Position numbers and translations under genes: made by a program. From Candidatus Poribacteria bacterium (GTDB lineage: Bacteria; Poribacteria; WGA-4E; WGA-3G), in assembly GCA_003635195.1 (NCBI GenBank), contig PYIY01000178.1, positions 1 through 64,000 of the forward strand: a stretch of DNA of 64,000 nucleotides, written 5' to 3'. A model generated the notes under the pieces. That model searched no databases and was not told where the DNA came from. It saw only the letters and a program-made list of their open reading frames with translations. Within the stretch, counting starts at the first letter, position 1. Each line of letters starts with the position of its first letter. This document shows positions 57,609 through 64,000 of this stretch, piece by piece.

Positions 57609-58007
57609 CTAAAGATTCAGTTGTGGAAGTACAAACATATAGTAGTAAGCCGTGCTAACAGCACTCCCTATCGCACAACCGATGACAGTTGATTGAAGTC
57701 GCTTCCGCTTGACATTCTCTTGGTATACACGGGTATAAGCGTCTACATACACTGGCGATTTTCCCAGCAACGCACCTACAGGGACCCCTGGCGTTACAAA
57801 GTACGCATAGCCAAGCCCAAAACAACCACACAAGAACCCTACGGATGTCCATGATAACGGTGAGAAGTTTTGTTCCGCATCTCTGCGGGCATCTGCGGTC
57901 GCCTGTTCGACTTCCGACATTTGTTGTGCACTGGCGATGTGAGACATAACCAGCACAAACACGGTGATAAAAATAACGAATATGTGAAAAACCTTATTGA
58001 TTTTCAT
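57609..58007 (-). CDS. Small exported membrane protein, 132 residues
   Basis: Starts at ATG 58007 (GGAAG upstream). A signal sequence (KINKVFHIFVIFITVFVLVM, ending HIASAQ) is followed by a short charged region and two hydrophobic segments (SVGFLCGCFGLGYAYFVTPG, VIGCAIGSAVSTAYYYMFVL). No family is recognised. A longer frame upstream only reads through non-coding sequence. Confidence 0.55.
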   Translation of the reverse strand: MKINKVFHIFVIFITVFVLVMSHIASAQQMSEVEQATADARRDAEQNFSPLSWTSVGFLCGCFGLGYAYFVTPGVPVGALLGKSPVYVDAYTRVYQENVKRKRLQSTVIGCAIGSAVSTAYYYMFVLPQLNL

Positions 58008-58158
58008 TGTATGCTTCCTTTCTTTATGCGGTTTTGAGAGAGACCGGAAGAAGGGGATGGAAGGAGGGGTGCCCAACCTTCCTGTCTTCCAATCTTCCAA
58101 CCAAGAACCTTCAACAACTTTCCATCACGGAAAATCGCTAAATCACAAAAATCACAGC

Positions 58159-59466
58159 TCAGACAGCTTCCCCCATAATCCTCGCCTTCTCATCTTCACG
58201 CTGCTGAACGACAGGTGCCAGCAACTCTTGGCAGAACTCCGCCTCAAGGATACTGTCGATCTCCGCCTTCACCATGCCCCCCTTCTGATACGCCTCCATC
58301 GCCGACGCGTGCTGATTCAGCCGTTGGCGAACGAAACGAGATTCGACCCGTTTCGCTGCAGTTTCAACGAGTGCCGGTTCCCCATGGACGAGCTGACGGA
58401 TAATGGTATCCCGCTTGGCGTTAAACTCTTCCTTCAAGTCCTCGAGCTCCTTTTCCCTGACTTTCTGGGCTCGCATCTGACGCTCTTTCTGCACACGTTC
58501 GTCCTGATAGTTCTCGCGGATCGCCTCAATGATATAACCCGCACGATTCCTCACAGACACCGCATCCAAGGACATCTCAATCTTCTCAGAAACATACCCC
58601 ATAAAATCGGGATACGCGCCCGGCGAAGGCAACTTTTCAGAATTCACGAAATCCCACTCCTGTCCAGCGATCTTCAGTGCCACGTTCCGATCGATCCTCG
58701 CTTGGACGAGTTCAACGGCAATCGGCGGGAGGTCCTCTATATCCGGGAACAGCGACTCCTGAACGGGCAGCTGCTTGAGCCTCGTGATACGGAACTTCAA
58801 TTCGGCGATCCGACGCCCAGCGCGTTTCTGCTCGACCTCCACAGAATAGCCCGTCTCTGTATTGATCTCCTTGAGGGCAGGCTTGATAACGGCACGGTTT
58901 AAGATACTAAACGCCGGATACTCTTTGTGCTCGATCCCGAGCAGCTCTCTAAACATCTCGAGCGAAATGAACGGCGTTTCGCCCTGGTCCCGTTCGGTAT
59001 CAAAGTAGTCGAAACACAACTCCCACAAGACCAACGCATACTGCCTTTTGAACCGGTTTTGCAGACGGAGGTTCAACTTCGCATAGACGCGTGGGTTATA
59101 GAGCTGCTGACGCAGATGCGGCGCAAAGGCATACGTACAGACACCATCTGCGATCTCAACGGAAGCCAATAGACCCGCGACACCCCACCTCTCCGTGTCG
59201 CTGTCTTTTTCCAGAAGATTCCATTCAACCGTACACGCACGGAGTTGCCTTAACACCTCTTTGAGATAATCTTCGTTCTTACTATCGAAACCTAACTTCG
59301 CTGCCAATTCCACCATGCTTACACTATGAATCTCCTGATTCGGGAGTTCATTGTAGGCGTTGGCGAGTAGCACATTCCATGCCCGACGTTGCAACAGCGA
59401 GATTTTGCTCTGAATCTGTATCGCTGGACTCGCCTTGACGAATTCGTTGATTTTCGCTAAGTTCAT
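58159..59466 (-). CDS. rep: Rep_3-family plasmid replication initiator
   Basis: This 435-residue protein is the replication initiator: it binds iterons and opens the origin. The first ~225 residues are the two winged-helix domains of the Rep_3 family (IQIQSKISLLQRRAWNVLLA, FKRQYALVLWELCFDYFDTE, PFISLEMFRELLGIEHKEYP, FSILNRAVIKPALKEINTET, EVEQKRAGRRIAELKFRITR). The remaining ~200 residues are an unusual charged helical extension. The iterons lie immediately upstream of its ATG (AAAGGGG before it), so it likely also represses itself. This gene argues that the unit replicates as a plasmid. Confidence 0.92.
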   Translation of the reverse strand: MNLAKINEFVKASPAIQIQSKISLLQRRAWNVLLANAYNELPNQEIHSVSMVELAAKLGFDSKNEDYLKEVLRQLRACTVEWNLLEKDSDTERWGVAGLLASVEIADGVCTYAFAPHLRQQLYNPRVYAKLNLRLQNRFKRQYALVLWELCFDYFDTERDQGETPFISLEMFRELLGIEHKEYPAFSILNRAVIKPALKEINTETGYSVEVEQKRAGRRIAELKFRITRLKQLPVQESLFPDIEDLPPIAVELVQARIDRNVALKIAGQEWDFVNSEKLPSPGAYPDFMGYVSEKIEMSLDAVSVRNRAGYIIEAIRENYQDERVQKERQMRAQKVREKELEDLKEEFNAKRDTIIRQLVHGEPALVETAAKRVESRFVRQRLNQHASAMEAYQKGGMVKAEIDSILEAEFCQELLAPVVQQREDEKARIMGEAV

Positions 59467-59479
59467 GGGGCACCCCTTT

Positions 59480-59640
59480 GTTAATGGCTATAAGTTGTTG
59501 GTTATAAGTTATAGGTTGTAGGTTATAAGTTAAGAGGCGAGTTCGTAACAATCAACCACCCTTGCGGAATATTCCACACACGGTTCGATTGTTACCAGAA
59601 ACCCTCTTAACTAACAACCAACCACCAAGAACCATTATAC
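59480..59640. repeat. Heptamer-armed palindromic repeat upstream of rep
   Basis: GGTTATAAGTTAAGAGG and CCTCTTAACTAACAACC arms surround GATTGTTAC-type core sequence, the same design as at 21.19-21.36 kb. It lies between rep and the first iteron. Confidence 0.7.
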
Positions 59641-59681
59641 AATTAATATGAACATCTGTCAATACCGTTTTTCATATTTAA

Positions 59682-59930
59682 CCCCATAAACGTTCACTTT
59701 AAAGTTAAAATTCCCGTATTTTGCTCCAATTACAGGCAGGAATCTACAGGCATTACCACCGGTTTTTATCTAGTTCCCCACAAACGTTCATGTTTCCCCA
59801 TAAGCGTTCACTTTAAGCAGGCATTGCCACTGGCGAGGTTTCTGACCGCGCCCCTTCAATCCGCGACAATCCGCGATTCTGACCATTCCCAATAAACGTT
59901 CACCTTTTCCCCACAGACGTTCATGTTTAA
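59682..59930. repeat. Iteron cluster 1 (five copies)
   Basis: Copies of a ~21-bp unit with consensus CCCCAYARRCGTTCAY start at 59682, 59776, 59796, 59887 and 59909. The second and third are head to tail with 20-bp spacing. The conserved core is ACGTTCA (GCGTTCA in one). They lie directly upstream of rep and are the likely binding sites of its product. Confidence 0.85.
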
Positions 59931-60063
59931 CCGTTGTGTAGAACTTACAGAAATCGTAGATTTCCTGTCTGACTTCCTGCTTCAACGTTTCGTGCCCCCG
60001 AATGAGGTCTTACAGAAACTCCACACGCGTTTTACAACTCCTCGCAACTCGTGGCGTTGGTTC

Positions 60064-61164
60064 TTATGTAGGTGTAGGACACAGGTTAATAGCCGCGTTG
60101 AGGTCTCGGTCGCAAGTAAAACCGCATTTTAGGCAGTTGTATACCCGATCCGAGAGCATAAGATATTTTTTCTTGTGTCCGCAGTTACTACACGTCTTGC
60201 TACTGGCAAAGAATTGATCGGCTTGTGTTATCGGAATACCACGTCTCTCTGCTTTATATTTTAGCATTCTAAGAAAACGAGAGAGTGCTGAATCCGACAA
60301 CGCCTTTGCTAACGTGCGATTTTTCAAGAGTCCACTGATATTGAGTGTCTCTATCCCGATAGCAGAGGCTTTCCGAACAATTGTGGTGCTAACTTGGTGG
60401 TGTGCGTCTTCACGTATGCAAGCAATACGATAATGAACATTACTAAGCACTTTCTTTGCCTTATACCAGTTCTTTGATTGATAAACCTTACGCGATAACG
60501 CACGATTCGCACGCTGCAACTTCCTTTCATATCGTTTCAGGGGGCGTGGGTTCTCATGTGTTGTGCCATCAGAACAGGTAGCAAGTGTATTGATACCCAC
60601 GTCAATGCCTATCGGTTGCTTGCTATCGTCAAACAGAAGCGGTTGATGTTTATAGTTGTTGCTATCGAGTCGTCTCACTGTGATAGAGGCGTACCATTTA
60701 CCATTATGTTTGGATACAACAACTTTGGTGATTTCGCCAGTCCATTGCAGTTCCTCGCGCATGCGTATCCAACCTATCTTTGGAAGATTGATACGCTTTT
60801 TATAGACGTCAACAGTTCCTTGTCCATTGTCTGCTTGGTAAGAGCATTTACCATCTCGTCTCTTATAGACGGGGAAGTTGTTTTGTCCTTTTTTCCAACG
60901 TGTGACAGCGTCACCGAGATTGTGTATCGCATTCTTGGACGCATTCTGTGATAACTCTGAACACCAGGGGAACTTCTCACGTTTAACAGCATTGAACTCA
61001 CGCTTTATCTCGCGGTAATCCCGCCATTCGTCTTTATCTAACCCGACTTTAAACGACGACAAAGCGAAGTTGAACGCGACACGCGCATAGCCAGTATGCT
61101 GTGACATCAACGTAGACTGCTTGTTATTCGGGTTAAGTTCTATCTGCTGTGAACGTAAATTCAT
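60064..61164 (-). CDS. tnpB: TnpB, RNA-guided RuvC nuclease
   Basis: This 366-residue protein is a complete TnpB: wedge/REC region ~1-180, RuvC-I D188 in PIGIDVGINTLA, RuvC-II E272 in IGIETLNISG, zinc finger C325/C328 and C344/C347 (CSNCGHKK, CLKCG), and RuvC-III D354 in CDRDLNAAIN. It would cut DNA guided by RNA from the element's right end and so keep the element in the population. Unlike the copy at 28 kb it has no frameshift. A pseudoknotted leader lies just before the ATG, with no clear ribosome binding site. Confidence 0.93.
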   Translation of the reverse strand: MNLRSQQIELNPNNKQSTLMSQHTGYARVAFNFALSSFKVGLDKDEWRDYREIKREFNAVKREKFPWCSELSQNASKNAIHNLGDAVTRWKKGQNNFPVYKRRDGKCSYQADNGQGTVDVYKKRINLPKIGWIRMREELQWTGEITKVVVSKHNGKWYASITVRRLDSNNYKHQPLLFDDSKQPIGIDVGINTLATCSDGTTHENPRPLKRYERKLQRANRALSRKVYQSKNWYKAKKVLSNVHYRIACIREDAHHQVSTTIVRKASAIGIETLNISGLLKNRTLAKALSDSALSRFLRMLKYKAERRGIPITQADQFFASSKTCSNCGHKKKYLMLSDRVYNCLKCGFTCDRDLNAAINLCPTPT

Positions 61165-61167
61165 GGT

Positions 61168-61268
61168 ATATCAGGTATCAGGTGTTTATCCCCTGCGAAG
61201 TGGGAGGCAGACACGTAACCGAGAGGCTACGCTTCGCATGTCTGCCAACCTGATATGTTTATTATACC
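61168..61268 (-). ncRNA. Pseudoknotted leader RNA of the intact tnpB, copy 5
   Basis: Minus-strand order: A ATATCAGGT (61256-61248), B GGCAGACA (61246-61239), C TGCGAAG (61238-61232), hairpin CGTAGCC-TCTC-GGTTACG (61231-61214), B' TGTCTGCC (61213-61206), C' CTTCGCA (61200-61194), A' ACCTGAT (61183-61177) and again ACCTGATAT (61176-61168). Helices are perfect over 9, 8 and 7 bp. A -10 GGTATAATAA lies at its start. The A' strand is doubled, as in the homing-gene leaders. Confidence 0.65.
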
Positions 61269-61390
61269 TTTTTTTCAATCAGCAGTCAAGAACAATCTTC
61301 GGAATTCTACAGATTTTCTCGGACTGCACAGGAACCTCCAGAATCCGCGAAAATCCGCAGAATCCGTGAAAATCCGCGATTCTGACCATT

Positions 61391-61531
61391 CCCCACAAAC
61401 GTTCACTTTAAGGTTTTTCCTCCCCATAGACGTTCATATCAATCCCCATAGACGTTCATATCAATCCCCATAGACGTTCATATCAATCCCCATAGACGTT
61501 CATATCAATCCCCATAGACGTTCATATTAAA
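61391..61531. repeat. Iteron cluster 2 (six copies, five in tandem at 22 bp)
   Basis: One copy at 61391, then five head-to-tail copies at 61422, 61444, 61466, 61488 and 61510. The tandem copies are identical (CCCCATAGACGTTCATATCA plus AT) except the last. A 22-bp period is two helical turns, typical of plasmid iterons. Confidence 0.92.
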
Positions 61532-61603
61532 GTCTGGGAAGTCAGGTGTGGCGTGGGCGCATCGCACCCTTAAACATATTAAACAAGAATTAAAAATATT
61601 AAA

Positions 61604-61676
61604 ATCGTTAAACAACATACACCGAAACAGTGATTTCCTGAATCCAGGAGCCTCCGATCTTCTGTTGTTTAACGAT
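61604..61676. repeat. 14-bp perfect inverted repeat with inner hairpin, near the origin
   Basis: ATCGTTAAACAACA (61604-61617) is the exact reverse complement of 61663-61676. The 45 bases between contain TCCTG-AATC-CAGGA. A-runs and T-runs flank both sides, and the whole is AT-rich. It could be a transcription barrier, an origin-unwinding structure or a recombination site. Confidence 0.65.
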
Positions 61677-61927
61677 AAAAAAATTATTTAAAACCGGAAA
61701 AACGGGCAGGAATTGTGCGGAAAGATGCTGAAATTGCTCATAAATTACTTAACTTGTCTTTAAAAATTCATTTAACAGGGAAATTCGACAAAAACTGTTG
61801 TATGAAATACTTATTTTTGTTATAGTTATTTTAATATGTTATACTTGTTTAAGTATAATCAATAATTATCCTACGCCAAACAGAGGATGTAGTAAAAATT
61901 TTTTGTGGTATTTAAATCGGGGTTTTT

Positions 61928-62055
61928 GCTATAATACTTGAAATAGGTATTACAACAAATTAGAGGGATCACCAAGGGATCGACTCGCCAAAGTTTCCCC
62001 CTTGGCGACCCTCAGCAATACCGAACCGCTAAGTTCTTAGTGGTATTGCTCCTCT
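61928..62055 (+). ncRNA. Candidate small RNA with terminator, replication region
   Basis: Extended -10 TGCTATAAT near 61929. The transcript could fold CCAAGGG with CCCTTGG, or TCGCCAA with TTGGCGA, which share one strand, so two exclusive hairpins are possible. It ends with AGCAATACC/GGTATTGCT enclosing CTAAG/CTTAG, followed by CCTCTTATTAT, like a terminator. No ORF. Its place between iterons and the 62.5-kb gene fits a copy-control RNA. Confidence 0.45.
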
Positions 62056-62132
62056 TATTATAGCATTAAAGGCTTAATTTTTTAAGTGCTTTTCACTTTG
62101 ATGCGTTAGTGGGAGTAAATGGTAATTTTTAC

Positions 62133-62162
62133 TTGACTTTTCCCGTAAAAGTTGCGTATAAT
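62133..62162 (+). promoter_or_regulatory. Sigma-70-type promoter
   Basis: TTGACT (62133-62138), 18-bp spacer, TATAAT (62157-62162). It drives the structured leader and the gene at 62511. Confidence 0.75.
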
Positions 62163-62174
62163 ATTATCAGAATT

Positions 62175-62349
62175 GGTTGGAAACCCCAACCGTTCAGGGT
62201 GCTTATGCACCCGTCAGATCGAAGCGTAGGTGCGGAGAGGCACGACTAATCCCCTTCCTTGGGGGATGTCTCTCCAAACCCCCTTTTAGTCGAGGGCAGT
62301 TTTGATTTGATGTAGTTTCGTCGCCACTGGCGAAGCGAAACACCTACGC
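62175..62349 (+). ncRNA. Pseudoknotted leader RNA of the 62.5-kb gene, copy 6
   Basis: Two front hairpins (GGTTGG/CCAACC, GGGTGC/GCACCC) are followed by A GCGTAGGTG 62224-62232, B GGAGAG 62234-62239, C CGACTAA 62243-62249, hairpin TCCCC/GGGGGA, B' CTCTCC 62270-62275, C' TTAGTCG 62286-62292, a further TTTCG/CGAAA hairpin, and A' CACCTACGC 62341-62349. Helices of 9, 6 and 7 bp are perfect. Same crossing order as the leaders at 8.3, 22.8, 53.3 and 61.2 kb. Confidence 0.6.
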
Positions 62350-62510
62350 AATACCACTTTTTAGCATGTTTTTACTGGAGACAGTGCTATGCACTCGCTT
62401 TGCACCTGCATGGCACTGCATCTCCACATAGGTTTTGATATGAATATCGAATATGCAGGCGTTCTCTGGTTCGTCATGCACTGCCTTTTGTATTACAAAA
62501 GGGGCGTGCT

Positions 62511-63479
62511 ATGAGCCAACAAATCTATCTGCCTTTCGGTGGTAAGTACCCGATCCCGTATGAGTTCGAGGCTGATACGATGCCCGTCCCGCGCGGTCAA
62601 TATAGTGTTCTCTATGAACTCCGCGATGGCAACCTGACAGCAGCCGAGGCAATGATTTATCTCTGTATGAATCACGGAAGCACATGGGCTTCAGGCGCAG
62701 CGTGGCCTATGTCAGGTCCCTATCTGTCGAAAATACTCGGCACACGGATGTCGCGATGGTACGTCAGAAAAACATTAGCGAATCTCTCTGACAAAGGATG
62801 GATCCAGACGATTGACGACGACAACCCATCCGGAAACCGCTATCGGATCCGACACCATCTCTGTAAATATCAGGAGGTCCCTGTCGATAAGGACGGGAAA
62901 CCTCTGACGTTTGCAGTGCCACGCGGTCCCGGAGGCCCCTTGGAACGGTGTTTTGATGGCGACATCTCGTGGAAAGCTGCTCTCGTCTGGATCGTGTTGA
63001 AACACCGATCGAATTGGAAAGCACACGCGGACACCGCAGGACAAACCGAACGTGCCACGCTTCTCGAACTCTCGAAAGGATGCCGAATGAAGCACGCCAT
63101 CTTTCAGTTCTGTCTCACCGAACTTACCGAGGCAGGCATGCTGGTGCGGTTGACACCGAAGTCGCAAAGCGCGATTTTCCAGTTGTATCCGAAGCCGTTC
63201 CCGAAAACGATCCAACCCGAACCCAAACGCATCCGCCAAACGCATGTGAGAGGAACGGCAATCAAAACAGACGACCACGAACACTGGTACAGCAACAATA
63301 TGCAGTATCGGTGCCCGCTCGACGACTATCGGGCAGTAGAGAGGCTACAGAGGGACAGAACGTGGAAACGCGTCAGCGACTACCACAAATATCAGGTGAT
63401 GCCGAAATCGATTCTCGAAGATTTCGAGAAGGTTGTTGTGTCGCATTGCCAAATCTTACGCCAATTGGGGAAAGGATAA
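62511..63479 (+). CDS. Protein with two winged-helix-like domains, replication-linked
   Basis: This 322-residue protein starts at ATG 62511 (AAGGGG upstream). Residues ~40-120 form a helix-turn-helix (DGNLTAAEAMIYLCMNHGST, MSRWYVRKTLANLSDKGWIQ); residues ~150-225 a second one (ISWKAALVWIVLKHRSNWKA, HAIFQFCLTELTEAGMLVRL). The rest is basic. This doubled helix-turn-helix layout, next to iterons and DnaA boxes, suggests a replication initiation or control protein, but no family is recognised. It has its own promoter and long structured leader. Confidence 0.65.
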   Translation: MSQQIYLPFGGKYPIPYEFEADTMPVPRGQYSVLYELRDGNLTAAEAMIYLCMNHGSTWASGAAWPMSGPYLSKILGTRMSRWYVRKTLANLSDKGWIQTIDDDNPSGNRYRIRHHLCKYQEVPVDKDGKPLTFAVPRGPGGPLERCFDGDISWKAALVWIVLKHRSNWKAHADTAGQTERATLLELSKGCRMKHAIFQFCLTELTEAGMLVRLTPKSQSAIFQLYPKPFPKTIQPEPKRIRQTHVRGTAIKTDDHEHWYSNNMQYRCPLDDYRAVERLQRDRTWKRVSDYHKYQVMPKSILEDFEKVVVSHCQILRQLGKG

Positions 63480-63593
63480 TGGTGCTAACGCTCTTCTTTC
63501 TTCTATTGAAAATTAAAATATTTATGGGCCCTTTCGCCAAAACGCTTCTCCTCTGCACGGGGGGTAGCGCGATCAATTATATATACTCTTCCT

Positions 63594-63613
63594 TATATAA
63601 GAGTACTTATATA
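63594..63613. repeat. Perfect 8-bp AT-rich palindrome
   Basis: TATATAAG (63594-63601), four-base spacer AGTA, CTTATATA (63606-63613). It lies 66 bp before the 21-bp repeats and may be part of an AT-rich unwinding or operator site. Confidence 0.6.
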
Positions 63614-63679
63614 GCGAAAAACGCGCTTTCAACAAACCCAGTAAAATCAAGGGTTCAAATACTTATTAAAAATAAGGGG

Positions 63680-63742
63680 ATGGCACTATGGGAATTTTGC
63701 ATGGCACTATGGGAATTTTGCATGGCACTATGGGAATTTTAC
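63680..63742. repeat. Three 21-bp direct repeats
   Basis: Units of 21 bp (ATGGCACTATGGGAATTTT plus GC) start at 63680, 63701 and 63722; only one base of the third differs. The period is two helical turns, like iterons, but the sequence is unrelated to the ACGTTCA iterons. DnaA boxes follow 20 bp later. Confidence 0.9.
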
Positions 63743-63761
63743 TCCCACTTTGACGATTGAG

Positions 63762-63781
63762 TTATCCACAGGTTATCCACA
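63762..63781 (+). promoter_or_regulatory. Two consensus DnaA boxes
   Basis: TTATCCACA occurs at 63762-63770 and again at 63773-63781, 11 bp apart. Both match the strongest DnaA box consensus. Together with the 21-bp repeats this looks like an origin component. Confidence 0.85.
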
Positions 63782-63802
63782 ATTAACTGAGGAGGATGCG
63801 CA

Positions 63803-64000
63803 GTGCACAAAAAGCAGCGGCGGAAACGGAAATGGACACAATCCAAGCATGTGGTTTCCGCTCGAAAAGTCTACTTGAAAAAACGCGTCCGGGAACGCCG
63901 GAAAGCGGGCGACTTGCTGGAAACGATCGCAGCTGAATTCGGTCTTTCGAAGAGCACGGTATGCAGGTGGTGTCAGGACATCAAGGTAACCCCTTCCACA
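63803..64000 (+). CDS. Helix-turn-helix protein, cut by the right edge
   Basis: GTG 63803 lies 8 bases after GAGGAGG; an ATG at 63795 overlaps that site. The frame is open to the end of the window (66 codons). The product begins very basic (MHKKQRRKRKWTQSKHVVSA) and has a resolvase- or transposase-like helix-turn-helix (LLETIAAEFGLSKSTVCRWC). It probably binds DNA at or near the origin. The rest of the gene lies outside. Confidence 0.7.
   Translation, partial: MHKKQRRKRKWTQSKHVVSARKVYLKKRVRERRKAGDLLETIAAEFGLSKSTVCRWCQDIKVTPST

Larger units (their letters stand above)
59990..61270 (-). mobile_element. IS200/IS605-family element with intact tnpB, inside the origin region
   Basis: tnpB and its structured leader lie between the two iteron clusters. 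A sequence with ATTCTGACCATTCCC followed by an iteron occurs on both sides (59876 and 61378), so the origin is split and partly duplicated around the insertion. No tnpA is present. Ends are approximate. Confidence 0.65.

Noticed and set aside
61391..61531. Regular 22-bp repeats as a possible CRISPR array
   Set aside because: The units are head to tail without spacers and carry the ACGTTCA core found again upstream of rep; no cas genes are present. They are iterons.
1..64000. tRNA or rRNA genes
   Set aside because: I looked for TTCGA-type T-arms with matching acceptor stems and for conserved rRNA segments and found none that fit; a dedicated search could still find a divergent tRNA.

Overview
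The window looks like most of a temperate or plasmid-borne tailed phage (a phage-plasmid) from a diderm bacterium. Reasons: a full set of siphovirus-type virion genes, a Rep_3-family plasmid initiator next to two clusters of iterons, a phage-encoded outer-membrane-type protein, and a dense load of mobile DNA. The mixed GC content, arrays of 7-bp repeats and many dispersed palindromes resemble genomes such as Candidatus Poribacteria or cyanobacteria. That assignment is an impression from memory, not something the sequence proves.

Layout. 1-27.7 kb: the virion module, read right to left on the minus strand. It runs from a probable small terminase (27.6 kb) through large terminase, a GNAT acetyltransferase, portal, protease/scaffold, a small head protein, probable major capsid, head-tail joining proteins, a lysis-like group (two small membrane proteins, an endolysin and a beta-barrel-like protein), tail completion, major tail protein, a tail-chaperone candidate and a 1,930-residue tape measure, to an Ig-like tail protein cut by the left edge. 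Plus-strand guests interrupt it: three GIY-YIG homing endonucleases (8.4, 13.6, 22.9 kb), a small membrane protein (9.3 kb) and a DUF1874-like gene (2.05 kb) related to viral anti-CRISPR ring nucleases. Seven 11-bp phased repeats lie upstream of the terminase genes.

28-29.3 kb: a frameshifted tnpB element. 29.3-36.9 kb: a plus-strand set of small phage accessory genes (ribbon-helix-helix protein, DUF4326, a superinfection-exclusion-type lipoprotein, a tail-fibre-like protein, an MOA-like cysteine peptidase). 37.0-37.9 kb: an internally deleted group II intron. 38-45.8 kb: an XRE repressor, small genes, an IscB with an upstream omega RNA, and a frameshifted ParB-like gene. Several genes here carry a GNRA-type hairpin between the Shine-Dalgarno sequence and the start codon.

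45.9-54.6 kb: a minus-strand island that looks defensive: methyltransferase-HNH fusion, DprA with a ComF-like phosphoribosyltransferase, DUF4268 protein, membrane-anchored HNH protein, Mrr-type endonuclease with a doubled N-terminal domain, XRE-T5orf172 fusion and a TIR-like protein. 54.7-57.2 kb: a complete group II intron with reverse transcriptase. 57.3-64 kb: the replication region, with Rep_3 initiator, iterons split by a second tnpB element, inverted repeats, structured leaders, a helix-turn-helix protein, three 21-bp repeats and two DnaA boxes.

The observation that stands out most is a recurring structured RNA. At least four, probably six, leaders share one order of pairing strands (A-B-C-hairpin-B'-C'-A'), which makes a pseudoknot, although their sequences are unrelated. 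They precede homing endonuclease, tnpB and helix-turn-helix genes.
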